DNA of 41,521 nucleotides. Source: Lachnoclostridium sp. UBA7215 (lineage in GTDB: Bacteria; Bacillota; Clostridia; Lachnospirales; Lachnospiraceae). The stretch is taken from positions 1-41,521 of the forward strand of contig DKUB01000051.1 of the NCBI GenBank assembly GCA_002490465.1, in the 5' to 3' direction. A model generated the notes under the pieces. It worked only from the letters and a program-made list of their open reading frames with translations, had not been told where the DNA came from and did not search any database. Shown piece after piece: positions 1 to 8,057 of the stretch. A program made the position numbers and the translations under genes. Every line of letters starts with the position of its first letter. Positions within the stretch are counted from its first letter, which is position 1.

Positions 1-60
1 TTTGTTTTGACGTATTTATCTATTTCCTGTCCATCGTATTTTGATACAAAAACGGCATAA

Positions 61-112
61 TAAAAAGGAGTATCACTCCATAACCACAAAATGATTATGT
101 CGTGATACTCCT
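61..112 (-). terminator. Rho-independent terminator of the methyltransferase operon
   Basis: An 11-bp perfect inverted repeat (66-76 with 102-112) closes a 25-nt loop. Read on the minus strand it is followed by TTTTTA. It lies directly after the stop codon of the RNA methyltransferase at 114, so it ends the minus-strand operon that starts at the amidohydrolase. The first 60 bases of the window show nothing else recognisable. Confidence 0.8.
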
Positions 113-113
113 C

Positions 114-959
114 TCATTTTCCCGAAAGTTCCCAAAAAGCCACCGCACTGGCCGCCGCCACATTCAGAGAATCTACGCCGTGGAGCATGGGAATCCGCAC
201 CCTGTAATCACAGTCCGCGACTGTATCGGCAGACAGACCGTCTCCCTCCGTACCAAGGATCACCGCCAGTTTTTCTTCGGAGAACAGCTGGGGATCGTCC
301 ACTGATACGGAGTCCTCCGCAAGGGTCATGGCGGCGGTGCGAAAGCCCAGCTCCTTTAAAAGCGCCATCCCTTCTTCCGGCCACGTTCCTTCCCCCTCCA
401 GGTATGTCCATGGGATCTGAAATACCGTTCCCATGCTCACCCGGACGGACCGCCTGTACAGCGGATCGCTGCAGTCCGGTGTCAGCAGCACCGCGTCCAT
501 GCCGAGGGCGGCGGCGGACCGGAAGATCGCGCCCACATTGGTCGGGTTTACCACATTTTCCAGAACCGCGATCCGGCGGGCATCGGCGCATACTTCCCTG
601 ACGGTCTTTAAAAGCGGTCTTCGCATGGCGCACAGCATACCCCGGGTCAGCTTATAGCCGGTGATCTGCGCCAGCACATCCATTCCGGCCGTATACACGG
701 GAATATCTCCGCATCGTTTTAAGAGCTCTTCTGCTTCCTTTTCCAGGTATTTCTCTTCTGCCAGAAAGGATAAGGGAATGCACCCTGCGTCCAGCGCCCG
801 TTCGATCACACGGGGACTCTCCGCGATAAAAATCCCTTTCCAGGGCTCATGGCGGTTCAAAAGCTGTACTTCCCGAAGCCGGGCATATACATCCAGTTCC
901 GGCGCCGAAAAATCCGTGATTCGAACCACACGGGATTCTTTTTCCTTAGCGTCTTCCAT
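114..959 (-). CDS. SpoU/TrmH-family RNA 2'-O-methyltransferase
   Basis: This protein is probably an S-adenosylmethionine-dependent methyltransferase acting on a ribose 2'-OH of tRNA or rRNA (SPOUT superfamily, trefoil knot). All three family motifs are visible: NVVNPTNVGAIFRSAAALG (motif 1), LGTEGDGLS (motif 2) and IPMLHGVDSLNVAAASAV (motif 3). An N-terminal substrate-binding extension of about 110 residues (YARLREVQLL...IFIAESPRVIERAL) matches the TrmH/RlmB-like layout. I place the start at the ATG at 959 (281 aa), behind AGGCGG. A longer frame reaches 1031, but it would overlap the upstream phosphatase gene by more than 80 bp. The chosen start overlaps that gene by 14 bp, which suggests translational coupling. 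The exact RNA target cannot be told from the sequence. Confidence 0.9.
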   Translation of the reverse strand: MEDAKEKESRVVRITDFSAPELDVYARLREVQLLNRHEPWKGIFIAESPRVIERALDAGCIPLSFLAEEKYLEKEAEELLKRCGDIPVYTAGMDVLAQITGYKLTRGMLCAMRRPLLKTVREVCADARRIAVLENVVNPTNVGAIFRSAAALGMDAVLLTPDCSDPLYRRSVRVSMGTVFQIPWTYLEGEGTWPEEGMALLKELGFRTAAMTLAEDSVSVDDPQLFSEEKLAVILGTEGDGLSADTVADCDYRVRIPMLHGVDSLNVAAASAVAFWELSGK

Positions 960-1659
960 CCACATATACCGCCTTTCCGGTCTCGATGCAGTACGCCGCC
1001 AGCATTCCTCCATATACGCATCCGCAGTCAACGGCGATATGCCCGTTTCCCTGATAGATCCTGGCCATCTGGTCCTTCCTGATACAGGGCGTGGGCGTAT
1101 GCCCGGTAATTACAAATGTATGAGGATCCTCATAATATCTCCTGCTGTAATCCGTCCGCGTATGGATAAAATCCATAAAATTATAATCCTCTAACGGAAC
1201 GCCTTCCTTAAATCCCGCAATCCCGGCGTGGACAAGAACATAAGTCTTTTTGCCGTCTTTCACCGTCTCATACGCGTGCGCCTTTTCCAGCCATCTGTCT
1301 ATCGTGTTTCTTTCTTCCCGGGGCAGCCGTATATATTGCTTCGCCGTGGTGATCCCGCCGTCTTCCAGCCACATCTGAAAGTCTTTGATATCATCCGGAT
1401 CGCAGGCGGACAGATCTTTGTCCGACAGATTCAGCCCCTTACTGCCCAGAAAATACCAGAACAGGAAATCATGGTTTCCCATGATAAAGGTGACGTTTTT
1501 CCGCCTTACCAGATCCTGAACCACTTTTATGGGCGCAGGACCCCTGTCCACCGCATCGCCTAAAACATACAGATGGTCCTCTTCTGACAGACCAAGTTTT
1601 TCGATCAATGCCCTGTATTCATTGTAGCATCCGTGTATATCGGATATAACATACTTCAT
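946..1659 (-). CDS. Calcineurin-like metallophosphoesterase (Ser/Thr phosphatase family)
   Basis: This is a dinuclear-metal phosphoesterase of the PPP / diadenosine tetraphosphatase-like type. The metal-binding motifs appear in order: DIHG near residue 6, GDAVDRGP near 35, GNHD near 62, LVHAG near 150 and GHTPT near 190. The start is taken at the ATG at 1659 because GGAG lies 8 bases upstream and the motif-bearing core begins at once (MKYVISDIHG). The frame remains open upstream to 1713 without a better ribosome site. The product is about 237 aa, near the usual size for bacterial PrpA/ApaH-like enzymes. It sits between the amidohydrolase and the RNA methyltransferase in one transcript. The physiological substrate (phosphoprotein or dinucleoside polyphosphate) is not resolved. 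Confidence 0.9.
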   Translation of the reverse strand: MKYVISDIHGCYNEYRALIEKLGLSEEDHLYVLGDAVDRGPAPIKVVQDLVRRKNVTFIMGNHDFLFWYFLGSKGLNLSDKDLSACDPDDIKDFQMWLEDGGITTAKQYIRLPREERNTIDRWLEKAHAYETVKDGKKTYVLVHAGIAGFKEGVPLEDYNFMDFIHTRTDYSRRYYEDPHTFVITGHTPTPCIRKDQMARIYQGNGHIAVDCGCVYGGMLAAYCIETGKAVYVDGRR

Positions 1660-1713
1660 AATAAATAATCTCCTGTCCGAAATATCGTTTTGCCGAAAAT
1701 CCCCTTTTTTCAA

Positions 1714-2961
1714 TCATAAATAAGAATCTTTCTCCTGCTTATGCTCCTCCAGCCAGCGCATGGCCGTATACGCATAGACTGCGCAGCCGCTTACAAGCGC
1801 ATCCTCGTCAAATCTGACCATCGGATGATGCTGGGGGTAAATATAGCCTTTTTCCGGTTGTCCGGCGGCCAGCGCCAGCATAACGGACGGCACTTCCTGA
1901 CTGACATACGCGAAGTCTTCGGAGCCTGCCGTTTTGGGAGACTTTTTTTCTTTGCTCATGGCGCCAAGTTTCGCGGCTGAGAATGCCCTGTCCGCGCCTA
2001 ACAGCTCATGCACATATTTTTCGGCGCACAGAACCAGAGCCGGATCATTTATAAGGGTCGGACATCCGCTTCCCCAGGTGACTTCCGCCTGCGCACGGAA
2101 AGCGTTCGCGATCCCTTCTGAAATCTGCACGATTCTCTCTTTAATAAAGGAACGCACTTCCTCATCAAACGTCCTGAGGCTCCCGCCCATGACCGCCACA
2201 TCCGGAATCGCGTTGGCGGCGGTCCCGGCATGCATGGTTCCCACCGTCAGAACCGCTCTGTCATCCATCGCCAGCTCCCGGGCATGAATCTCCTGAAGAG
2301 CGATCAGAATATGCGCCGCCGCATTTAAAGGATCAACTCCTGCATTGGGCATGGAACCATGGCAGCCTGTCCCCTGCACTTTGATCTCAAAATAATCTGC
2401 CGCCGGAGCGCTGACCCCGGGCACGGCGACAACCACGGTGCCCGGCTCAAAAGGCATTCCTGCCATCACATGGAGCATCATCGCGCCGTCCACCTGAGGA
2501 TTTTCTAACAGACCGGACCGGATCATATCCCGGGAGCCTTCAAAGATCTCCTCCGCCGGCTGAAACATCAGTTTTACGGTCCCTTCGATCTCTTCCTCGT
2601 GTGCCTTTAACAGCCTCGCGGCGCCCAACAGCATGGCCGTATGCATATCATGCCCGCAGGCATGCATACAGCCGTTCACAGAAGCAAACGCCACATCCGC
2701 CTCTTCTTTTATGGGAAGCGCATCCATGTCGGCTCTGAGCAGAAAGACCTTTCCTTCCTTTTTCCCTCCCGCCAGCGCGACAAAACCTGATTTTCCGCAT
2801 GCTTTTGGCGCATACCCCATATCGGTCAGCGCCTTTTTTACAAAAGAACCGGTGTCTTTCAGATCAAACCCCGTCCCGGCATGCGCGTGTAAATATCTTC
2901 GGTCAGAAATAAGTGTCTCTCTAAGCTGCTCTGCTTCTTTCAGTAATTGTTCTGGTATCAT
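1714..2961 (-). CDS. M20-family amidohydrolase (peptidase M20D)
   Basis: This is a metal-dependent amidohydrolase of the N-acyl-amino-acid / hippurate / IAA-amino-acid hydrolase group, 415 aa, the usual length. Visible motifs are HACGHDMHTAMLLGAA (Cys and His metal ligands of the M20D type), FQPAEE with the catalytic Glu, MLHVMAG, and the C-terminal GSEDFAYVSQEVP. There is no signal peptide, so it is cytoplasmic. The start at 2961 follows GGAGG at a good distance. It is the first gene of a three-gene transcript ending at the terminator at 61-112. A TATAAT-like element lies about 90 bp upstream. It probably deacylates a small amide, and the sequence does not show which one. Confidence 0.9.
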   Translation of the reverse strand: MIPEQLLKEAEQLRETLISDRRYLHAHAGTGFDLKDTGSFVKKALTDMGYAPKACGKSGFVALAGGKKEGKVFLLRADMDALPIKEEADVAFASVNGCMHACGHDMHTAMLLGAARLLKAHEEEIEGTVKLMFQPAEEIFEGSRDMIRSGLLENPQVDGAMMLHVMAGMPFEPGTVVVAVPGVSAPAADYFEIKVQGTGCHGSMPNAGVDPLNAAAHILIALQEIHARELAMDDRAVLTVGTMHAGTAANAIPDVAVMGGSLRTFDEEVRSFIKERIVQISEGIANAFRAQAEVTWGSGCPTLINDPALVLCAEKYVHELLGADRAFSAAKLGAMSKEKKSPKTAGSEDFAYVSQEVPSVMLALAAGQPEKGYIYPQHHPMVRFDEDALVSGCAVYAYTAMRWLEEHKQEKDSYL

Positions 2962-3046
2962 TTTGTGTCCTCCGTCCGGATCATTCAGATTTTACCGCTG
3001 TCCAGGTTCAGCCAGATCAGATCCTGTTGTTTTTGTTTTAAATCTT

Positions 3047-3052
3047 ATTATA
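3047..3052 (-). promoter_or_regulatory. Possible -10 box for the amidohydrolase operon
   Basis: A perfect TATAAT (minus strand) lies in the 117-bp gap between the end of the multicopper oxidase gene and the amidohydrolase start. The hexamer 17 bases upstream (GGAAAA) is a poor -35, so only the -10 is supported. Confidence 0.3.
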
Positions 3053-3078
3053 ACAGAATTTTGAATACGTTTTCCACA

Positions 3079-6000
3079 TTAACGAAAACAATTCCGGATT
3101 TTCCTGCACATTCCTTTGCACCTGCATCCAAGTGTCTGCTTCATAACCCGGAAGATTCCCCACATGCCTGATTCTACGTCCCAGGCAAAACTTCCTGAAC
3201 GGTAGAGGTAATCCCCAGGGCATCCGGCGCCGTCTAAAAGCTCCATATCGAACTTATTCCCAATACTGACTCCGCCCTGCAAAGGGATGATTCTGAAAAA
3301 AGGATCCCGCCGCTGTTCCCTCCATAGATGGTCATGAATCGCAATGGACGTATTTCTGGGTTTATCCGCAGGCATCACAGTCCGAAAGATAACCCGGTCT
3401 CCGGAATATGCTTTCCACACAGGCGTGGCCGGATCGCCGTGTACTTTACTGCTGAAAACCTTCCATATCCTGGGGTCTCTCGCAAGCCGGTTGGCAAACC
3501 GCTCCGAACGGTAATTGTAGCCTTTTTCTCCCGTATCCTCCGCATCTACCGGCTCTCCGTCATCTTCTGCCGCGGTCCGGATCAAATTACCCTTTACATC
3601 CAGCAGACGGATGCCGTTTTGAATGAACAGGACATATTCCCTGAAGCTTTCTGTTCCCGGCGCCGTAATGACCGCCTGTTCTGCAAAGCTGTCTTCTTTT
3701 CCGGTGAAATTACGATACCATTTTGCCCCCGGCGGTTCAATAATAACCGCTCCGAACAATCCATGGTAACGATGATTCCGCATATCTCCAAAAGACTGTA
3801 TGATGCAGGCTCCGTACTCCTGATCTAAAGGAACCGTCGGATAAGAAAAGTATGGAATCGGATGCTCCGGGTCCCATGCATTATGCAAAATAACCTCTAT
3901 CCAGTCACCTGCATTTGCCCTGAGAATCAATGGTTTAGGCATACATTTTCCTGCCAGCACACGATCCGCATCCTCTAAGGGAACAAATACCAGACCGTCC
4001 GGATCATGATCCCCATATCGGTTGTAGATTAATTTCTTCTGTACCGCCACAACTTCATAACGCCTGACCACGTCATCTTTTGACGGGCAGGGCGCAAGAG
4101 GCATCAGTCTGCCGTTTCCCCGGCATAACGGCTGCAGATGCTTTCTGTATCTTCTATGCACGCGTATAATTCCCCACAGTCCGAGCCATGCGTCGTCGAT
4201 TCCTCCGAAATAATAGAGATAGTCCCCGGCGCCGTATTTTTGCGTTACATGCAGATTGAAGGCTTCCGATACGCCCAGTGTCTGGGATGCGGCAAGGGGC
4301 GACTTTAGATCCGCCGGCTCTTTTCTCCATGACATTCCCGTAATGTTAAAAGAGTGCTGCTCCTCATGCGCTCCGTCAACCAGGCGGAACATCAGCTCAT
4401 CTCCCGGATAAGCTTCAAAAATCGGTGTTGCCGGATCTCCGTGTACAAGGGAACTGAAAAGATAAGCCGGGTCTTCCTTTTTACGAAGCCGCTCCCGCAT
4501 CGGCTCGGCACAGTAATTGATCCCCATGACGCCCGGATCGTCATGCGAACCGGGAACTTCGGGCGGATTGAGCGGCCTGCCCTTTCTGTCAAACAGAAAA
4601 GCAAAATCATGGACAAACAGTGCAAATTCCCTGAAAGAGGTTCCGTCTTTCCTGCGGATAACCGCCCGTGTACCAAAGCGCAGTTCTTTTCCATTCTGCG
4701 GATTGTGGAACGTAGCACCTGCCTCTTCAATAATCAATGCGCCGAACAGCCCATGCTGCTGGTGGACATTGGCGAACAGATGGTCATGGAAGAATACCGT
4801 CCGCAGTTCCTCGTTTGCAAAGAAACGCTCCACTAATGTCTCATACCGTCTCGCGCCGGCAATGTTGTTCCAGCCGTTGGCAGCGCCGTCCGAGACAATG
4901 GTATCAAATTTTACCAGATGAAGGTGATGGCCTACAATATCTGTCCTGGTCCTTTGCTGGAACGGGCTGCCCTCAATAAATTCCGGCAGAAGGTTTGTGG
5001 TGCGAAGCTCGATACAATCCCCCGCGTTTGCACGGATGACCAGCGGCTCCACTTTAATTTCCTGTCTTTCCACTTTGCGAATATAGCACTCCAGGCCTCC
5101 ATGGCGCTCCAGTTCTTCCTTGAGGACGAAAAAACGTCCCTGGGGATCATGCCAGCCATAACGATTGTAGGTGATCTTCGCCTGTACCATGGCGATCTCA
5201 AATACTCTGATTTTCCTGTCTGTATGGCACGGACAGGTATCCGTATACAGTGCGCCGGGTACTGCGTTTTCTACAAAGTTGGCTCTCTCAAGGGGAGTCG
5301 GCTTATTGGTCACGCCTCCGCCCGGCAGCAGTACGCCAAGGGGCGGCTGTAACGGTCTTTCGCTGAACCTGCCCTCTATAAAATTCGGATATCCCGGATG
5401 GCATTTATCTTTCCTGGGCGGACACTCTCTGTCTTTTAACGGCATAAGAGCCGCAATGGGCGTCCCGTCAGGCAATTCCCCTGTTCCGTCCTGAAGCCGG
5501 TCGTAAATCCTCCACAAAGTCCACATGCCTTCCATAAAATGGGGATAGAGATGGCAGTGGAAGATCACGTCTCCGATTACATGGTTCAGACTTCCAGCTC
5601 CGTATAAAATATCCAGCGTATAACATTCCTGCGGGCTGAGGGTGACGGAATCCAGAATCGTCGAAACCGGGTTATCCGCCTCCAGCCTCCACTGATGGTT
5701 ATGAAGATGAAATACATGGGTTTCCTTCACTCCTCCATGAAGCAGCCGGATCTTTACCGGATCACCAACATAGGCAAAAAGAATCGGCGGCGCCGGATCG
5801 CCGTATACCCAGGAACTCATGGATACATCCTCCGCCGAATCAGCCGGGTCATGTGAGTGCGGCATCCGGCTGCGCATAGGTTCGGAGCGGTAGCTGATCG
5901 CCGTCGTTGATGACAGAAGTCCGGTGTGCGGGTCGATTGGCTGTTTTCCCTCCTTATTCAGGATTTCCAGCTCATCATGAAAAAAAACACTGTATTCCCT

Positions 6001-6579
6001 GAATGCCGGCTTCCCAGGCTGATAAATATCTGCCATTAACCCGCTTCTTAACTCTTCCCCTGTCTCCGGGTCGAACCACTTCGCCTCAGGCGCCTCTACA
6101 ATCACTGCCCCGAACAGACCATGGATGTTAGTGGCGTCCTCGGTGCTTCGAGGATCTGCCATATCGTGAAACAGGTAGACTCCCTCGGTGTCGGCATACC
6201 AGGTATACCAGATTTCCCCGCAGGTGGTGCTGTCGTTATTGTACCCTACGCTGCTGCCATCCGAGGTATTGACATCATAGGAAAGCCCCTGTACATGTAT
6301 CGACAGTCTGCGGTTCAGGGAATTTCTGAACCGGATTTTCACGGTGTCTCCCAGATTGACCCGAATCACTAACGGTTGTACTTCTTTATATGGCTGCGGT
6401 ATCTCCATCTCAAATCTTTGAAGAGCTTCTCTTTTAATCCGTTCTGCGTCCTCCGCAAACACATAGAGCAGGCCGTTCGGATCATAGTCGCCATATTTAT
6501 TATACACGATGGGAATCTGTATCGCTTCAATATGGAAGGTCCTGATATTTCCCGTTTTTGGATATTTGCATAATTCCAT
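3079..6579 (-). CDS. Giant six-cupredoxin multicopper oxidase, MnxG-like
   Basis: At about 1,166 aa this is far larger than a laccase (about 500 aa). It is built from three homologous repeats, each opening with a YN[KR]YG..DP.G signature near residues 26, 471 and 852, each long enough for two cupredoxin domains. Repeat 1 carries HVFHLHNH (288-295) and HCHLYPHFMEGM (341-352), the classical HCH-x3-H-x4-M type 1/type 3 motif. Repeat 2 carries HHLHL (551-555) and FFHDH (597-601), the partner HxH motifs. Repeat 3 lacks complete copper sets. The copper motifs therefore run C-D-A-B, a permuted order, with the trinuclear site expected between domains 2 and 3. Size and layout recall manganese oxidase MnxG. 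No signal peptide is seen. The start at 6579 directly follows the stop of the upstream DUF2935 gene, with AGGGA before it. Oxidation of Mn(II), Fe(II), Cu(I) or a phenol is possible; the substrate is inferred, not shown. Confidence 0.85.
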   Translation of the reverse strand: MELCKYPKTGNIRTFHIEAIQIPIVYNKYGDYDPNGLLYVFAEDAERIKREALQRFEMEIPQPYKEVQPLVIRVNLGDTVKIRFRNSLNRRLSIHVQGLSYDVNTSDGSSVGYNNDSTTCGEIWYTWYADTEGVYLFHDMADPRSTEDATNIHGLFGAVIVEAPEAKWFDPETGEELRSGLMADIYQPGKPAFREYSVFFHDELEILNKEGKQPIDPHTGLLSSTTAISYRSEPMRSRMPHSHDPADSAEDVSMSSWVYGDPAPPILFAYVGDPVKIRLLHGGVKETHVFHLHNHQWRLEADNPVSTILDSVTLSPQECYTLDILYGAGSLNHVIGDVIFHCHLYPHFMEGMWTLWRIYDRLQDGTGELPDGTPIAALMPLKDRECPPRKDKCHPGYPNFIEGRFSERPLQPPLGVLLPGGGVTNKPTPLERANFVENAVPGALYTDTCPCHTDRKIRVFEIAMVQAKITYNRYGWHDPQGRFFVLKEELERHGGLECYIRKVERQEIKVEPLVIRANAGDCIELRTTNLLPEFIEGSPFQQRTRTDIVGHHLHLVKFDTIVSDGAANGWNNIAGARRYETLVERFFANEELRTVFFHDHLFANVHQQHGLFGALIIEEAGATFHNPQNGKELRFGTRAVIRRKDGTSFREFALFVHDFAFLFDRKGRPLNPPEVPGSHDDPGVMGINYCAEPMRERLRKKEDPAYLFSSLVHGDPATPIFEAYPGDELMFRLVDGAHEEQHSFNITGMSWRKEPADLKSPLAASQTLGVSEAFNLHVTQKYGAGDYLYYFGGIDDAWLGLWGIIRVHRRYRKHLQPLCRGNGRLMPLAPCPSKDDVVRRYEVVAVQKKLIYNRYGDHDPDGLVFVPLEDADRVLAGKCMPKPLILRANAGDWIEVILHNAWDPEHPIPYFSYPTVPLDQEYGACIIQSFGDMRNHRYHGLFGAVIIEPPGAKWYRNFTGKEDSFAEQAVITAPGTESFREYVLFIQNGIRLLDVKGNLIRTAAEDDGEPVDAEDTGEKGYNYRSERFANRLARDPRIWKVFSSKVHGDPATPVWKAYSGDRVIFRTVMPADKPRNTSIAIHDHLWREQRRDPFFRIIPLQGGVSIGNKFDMELLDGAGCPGDYLYRSGSFAWDVESGMWGIFRVMKQTLGCRCKGMCRKIRNCFR

Positions 6580-6580
6580 A

Positions 6581-7492
6581 CTAATCCCTGCCTTTCTGTG
6601 CCTGTTCCAGAATACGCAGATAGTGATTCGCTTCACGGAGCACATGGTCCGCCAAAAGCGGAAGAATGACAGAGCGGATCCCACAACCTGTAATCCCTTC
6701 CGTTCCCGCTGTTTTAAACTGCTGATACTGCCTTGTTGTCCGTAAAGTCCTTGCAGTCAGGGCATTCATCGTCCTTCTGTCCTGTTCTCTCGCTTCTTCT
6801 AAAAGGCATCGATACTCTTCTGCAAATTCGCCGGCTGTTTCCATCAGTTCACATTCTGTCGGGTCTAACAATCCCCGAATAAACCAGGCATGTTCCATCA
6901 TAATCTGATTCCAGAACAATTCGAGATTTCTTAAATCCGGCGTGGTGATTCTCCCGCTCTGTTCAAGCTCTGTAATGAGCCGGCGATACAATTTCGCTTC
7001 CCGCAGAATATGCTCGATCAGCAGCGGATAGTTTGTTGTATAAAGCCTGCACCCTGCCACTTCTCTTAGAATCTCTTCCTTAAAGGAAATCAGTCCGTTC
7101 AGACTTCTGAGCATCTGCTGATTCAGCCTTTTTACCTGATAGACAAGCTCCCTGCTCACCCTGCCGCAGTTTCCGGCGTAAAGCCGTTCTTCCGCCTCCG
7201 TAATCTTCCCGTCAATCGGAATCCCCGTCAGATTTTTGGTCTGGCATTCCGCTTTTTCCGTAAATTGCGTTACAACCTCCCCGGAATTTAAAACCGATTT
7301 ACTTACGACACCATCCGCAAGTCTTACGGTCCTTCTGAGTCCCTCTTCAAATTCCTCCCGGAACTGATCCGCACGCCGTACAAACCCGGTTTCCTTCGCA
7401 GGAAATCCGGCGAGCAGAAATAAGGAGTGCTCCTTCATGATCCTCCCGAAAAAAAGGTGTGTTTCCAAAGATAATGTTGCATATTCTCTCAT
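6581..7492 (-). CDS. DUF2935 helical-bundle protein, probable metal binder
   Basis: This 303-aa protein belongs to the DUF2935 type, made of two repeated four-helix bundles resembling hemerythrin/ferritin folds. The repeats show matching ligand-like residues: ETHLFFGRIMKEHSLFLLAG near residue 10 and ELFWNQIMMEHAWFIRGLLD near 190, and EHILREAKLY near 155 and DHVLREANHYLRILEQ near the C terminus. Such paired E/H helices suggest a di-metal centre (inference). It ends one base before the start codon of the giant multicopper oxidase, so the two are almost certainly co-transcribed and may act on the same metal. The ATG at 7492 is the first in frame; the ribosome site before it is weak. There is no signal peptide, so it is predicted to be cytoplasmic. 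Confidence 0.75.
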   Translation of the reverse strand: MREYATLSLETHLFFGRIMKEHSLFLLAGFPAKETGFVRRADQFREEFEEGLRRTVRLADGVVSKSVLNSGEVVTQFTEKAECQTKNLTGIPIDGKITEAEERLYAGNCGRVSRELVYQVKRLNQQMLRSLNGLISFKEEILREVAGCRLYTTNYPLLIEHILREAKLYRRLITELEQSGRITTPDLRNLELFWNQIMMEHAWFIRGLLDPTECELMETAGEFAEEYRCLLEEAREQDRRTMNALTARTLRTTRQYQQFKTAGTEGITGCGIRSVILPLLADHVLREANHYLRILEQAQKGRD

Positions 7493-7730
7493 ATTTCAGC
7501 ATACCTTTATAATTTATGTTTCTTTATACTATATGCATAAAATGCCAAAAAGCGACAAAAGTCCCGTACACAAATCTTCTCCCTTATGTCCAGTAGGAAA
7601 AATAGTAAGGCGGGCTTCCTTCATGCATTCTGATGTCTGCTTCAGTATGGAATGGCTAATATTTTCAAGCTCCATCCTGCCGTTTTTTTATCATGTAGAA
7701 CTTCCAACATAATTAGTAGCAGCGAAAAAT
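7493..7730. other. Intergenic region upstream of the DUF2935/oxidase pair
   Basis: About 240 bp without a credible gene. The minus-strand AT-rich block at 7500-7540 contains several TATA-like hexamers (TATAGT, TATAAA) that could serve the DUF2935-oxidase transcript, but no convincing -35 at normal spacing was found. The 13-mer CCCGTACACAAAT at 7563-7575 recurs exactly in the terminator at 13633. Confidence 0.4.
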
Positions 7731-7766
7731 GCAGGATATAACATTTTCCTCCATGTTATATCCTGC
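7731..7766 (-). terminator. Terminator of the beta-glucoside PTS operon
   Basis: A 13-bp perfect inverted repeat (7731-7743 with 7754-7766) has a 10-nt loop. On the minus strand it is followed by ATTTTTCG. It lies 13 bp beyond the stop codon of the HPr-like gene, the last gene of the PTS operon. Confidence 0.8.
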
Positions 7767-7779
7767 ATCATATTTACAC

Positions 7780-8046
7780 TTATTCACCAAGACGACCATT
7801 TTCGATTACTCTTATCATTGCCTGAAGAGCCTCTGCTTCTTCCTTGCCCTCACACATAATGACAAGATTTGTACCATACTTGATTCCGGCTGTCATAACC
7901 TGCATAATATCTTTTGCATTGATACTTTTATCCTTATATTTGAGAATTATATCACATGGAAAACCGGATGCTGTCCGAACCAGTATACTCGCAGGACGGG
8001 CATGAAAGCCGGATGAGTTCCGAACTCGGACTTCGCCTGATACCAT
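7780..8046 (-). CDS. HPr-like phosphocarrier protein with Asp at position 46
   Basis: This is an 88-aa HPr-fold protein, the standard HPr length. HPr passes phosphate from enzyme I to PTS EIIA domains through His15, and that site is intact here (SGFHARPAS, His15 exactly). The regulatory site that HPr kinase phosphorylates in Firmicutes, Ser46, is replaced by Asp46 (INAKDIMQVMTAG where ordinary HPr has a K-S-I-M core). Asp could mimic permanently phosphorylated HPr-Ser-P, which is known to be a poorer enzyme I substrate and to bind CcpA. This is inference. It is last in the PTS operon, 11 bp after the 6-phospho-beta-glucosidase, so it is probably a dedicated paralogue and not the housekeeping HPr. 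AGGGAG precedes the ATG. Confidence 0.9.
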   Translation of the reverse strand: MVSGEVRVRNSSGFHARPASILVRTASGFPCDIILKYKDKSINAKDIMQVMTAGIKYGTNLVIMCEGKEEAEALQAMIRVIENGRLGE

Positions 8047-8057
8047 ATGGCTTCTCC

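Noticed and set aside
3328..5494. Several plus-strand open frames of 80-166 codons opposite the multicopper oxidase
   Set aside because: They lack ribosome sites and family motifs, and their frames are explained by the codon pattern of the very long minus-strand gene.
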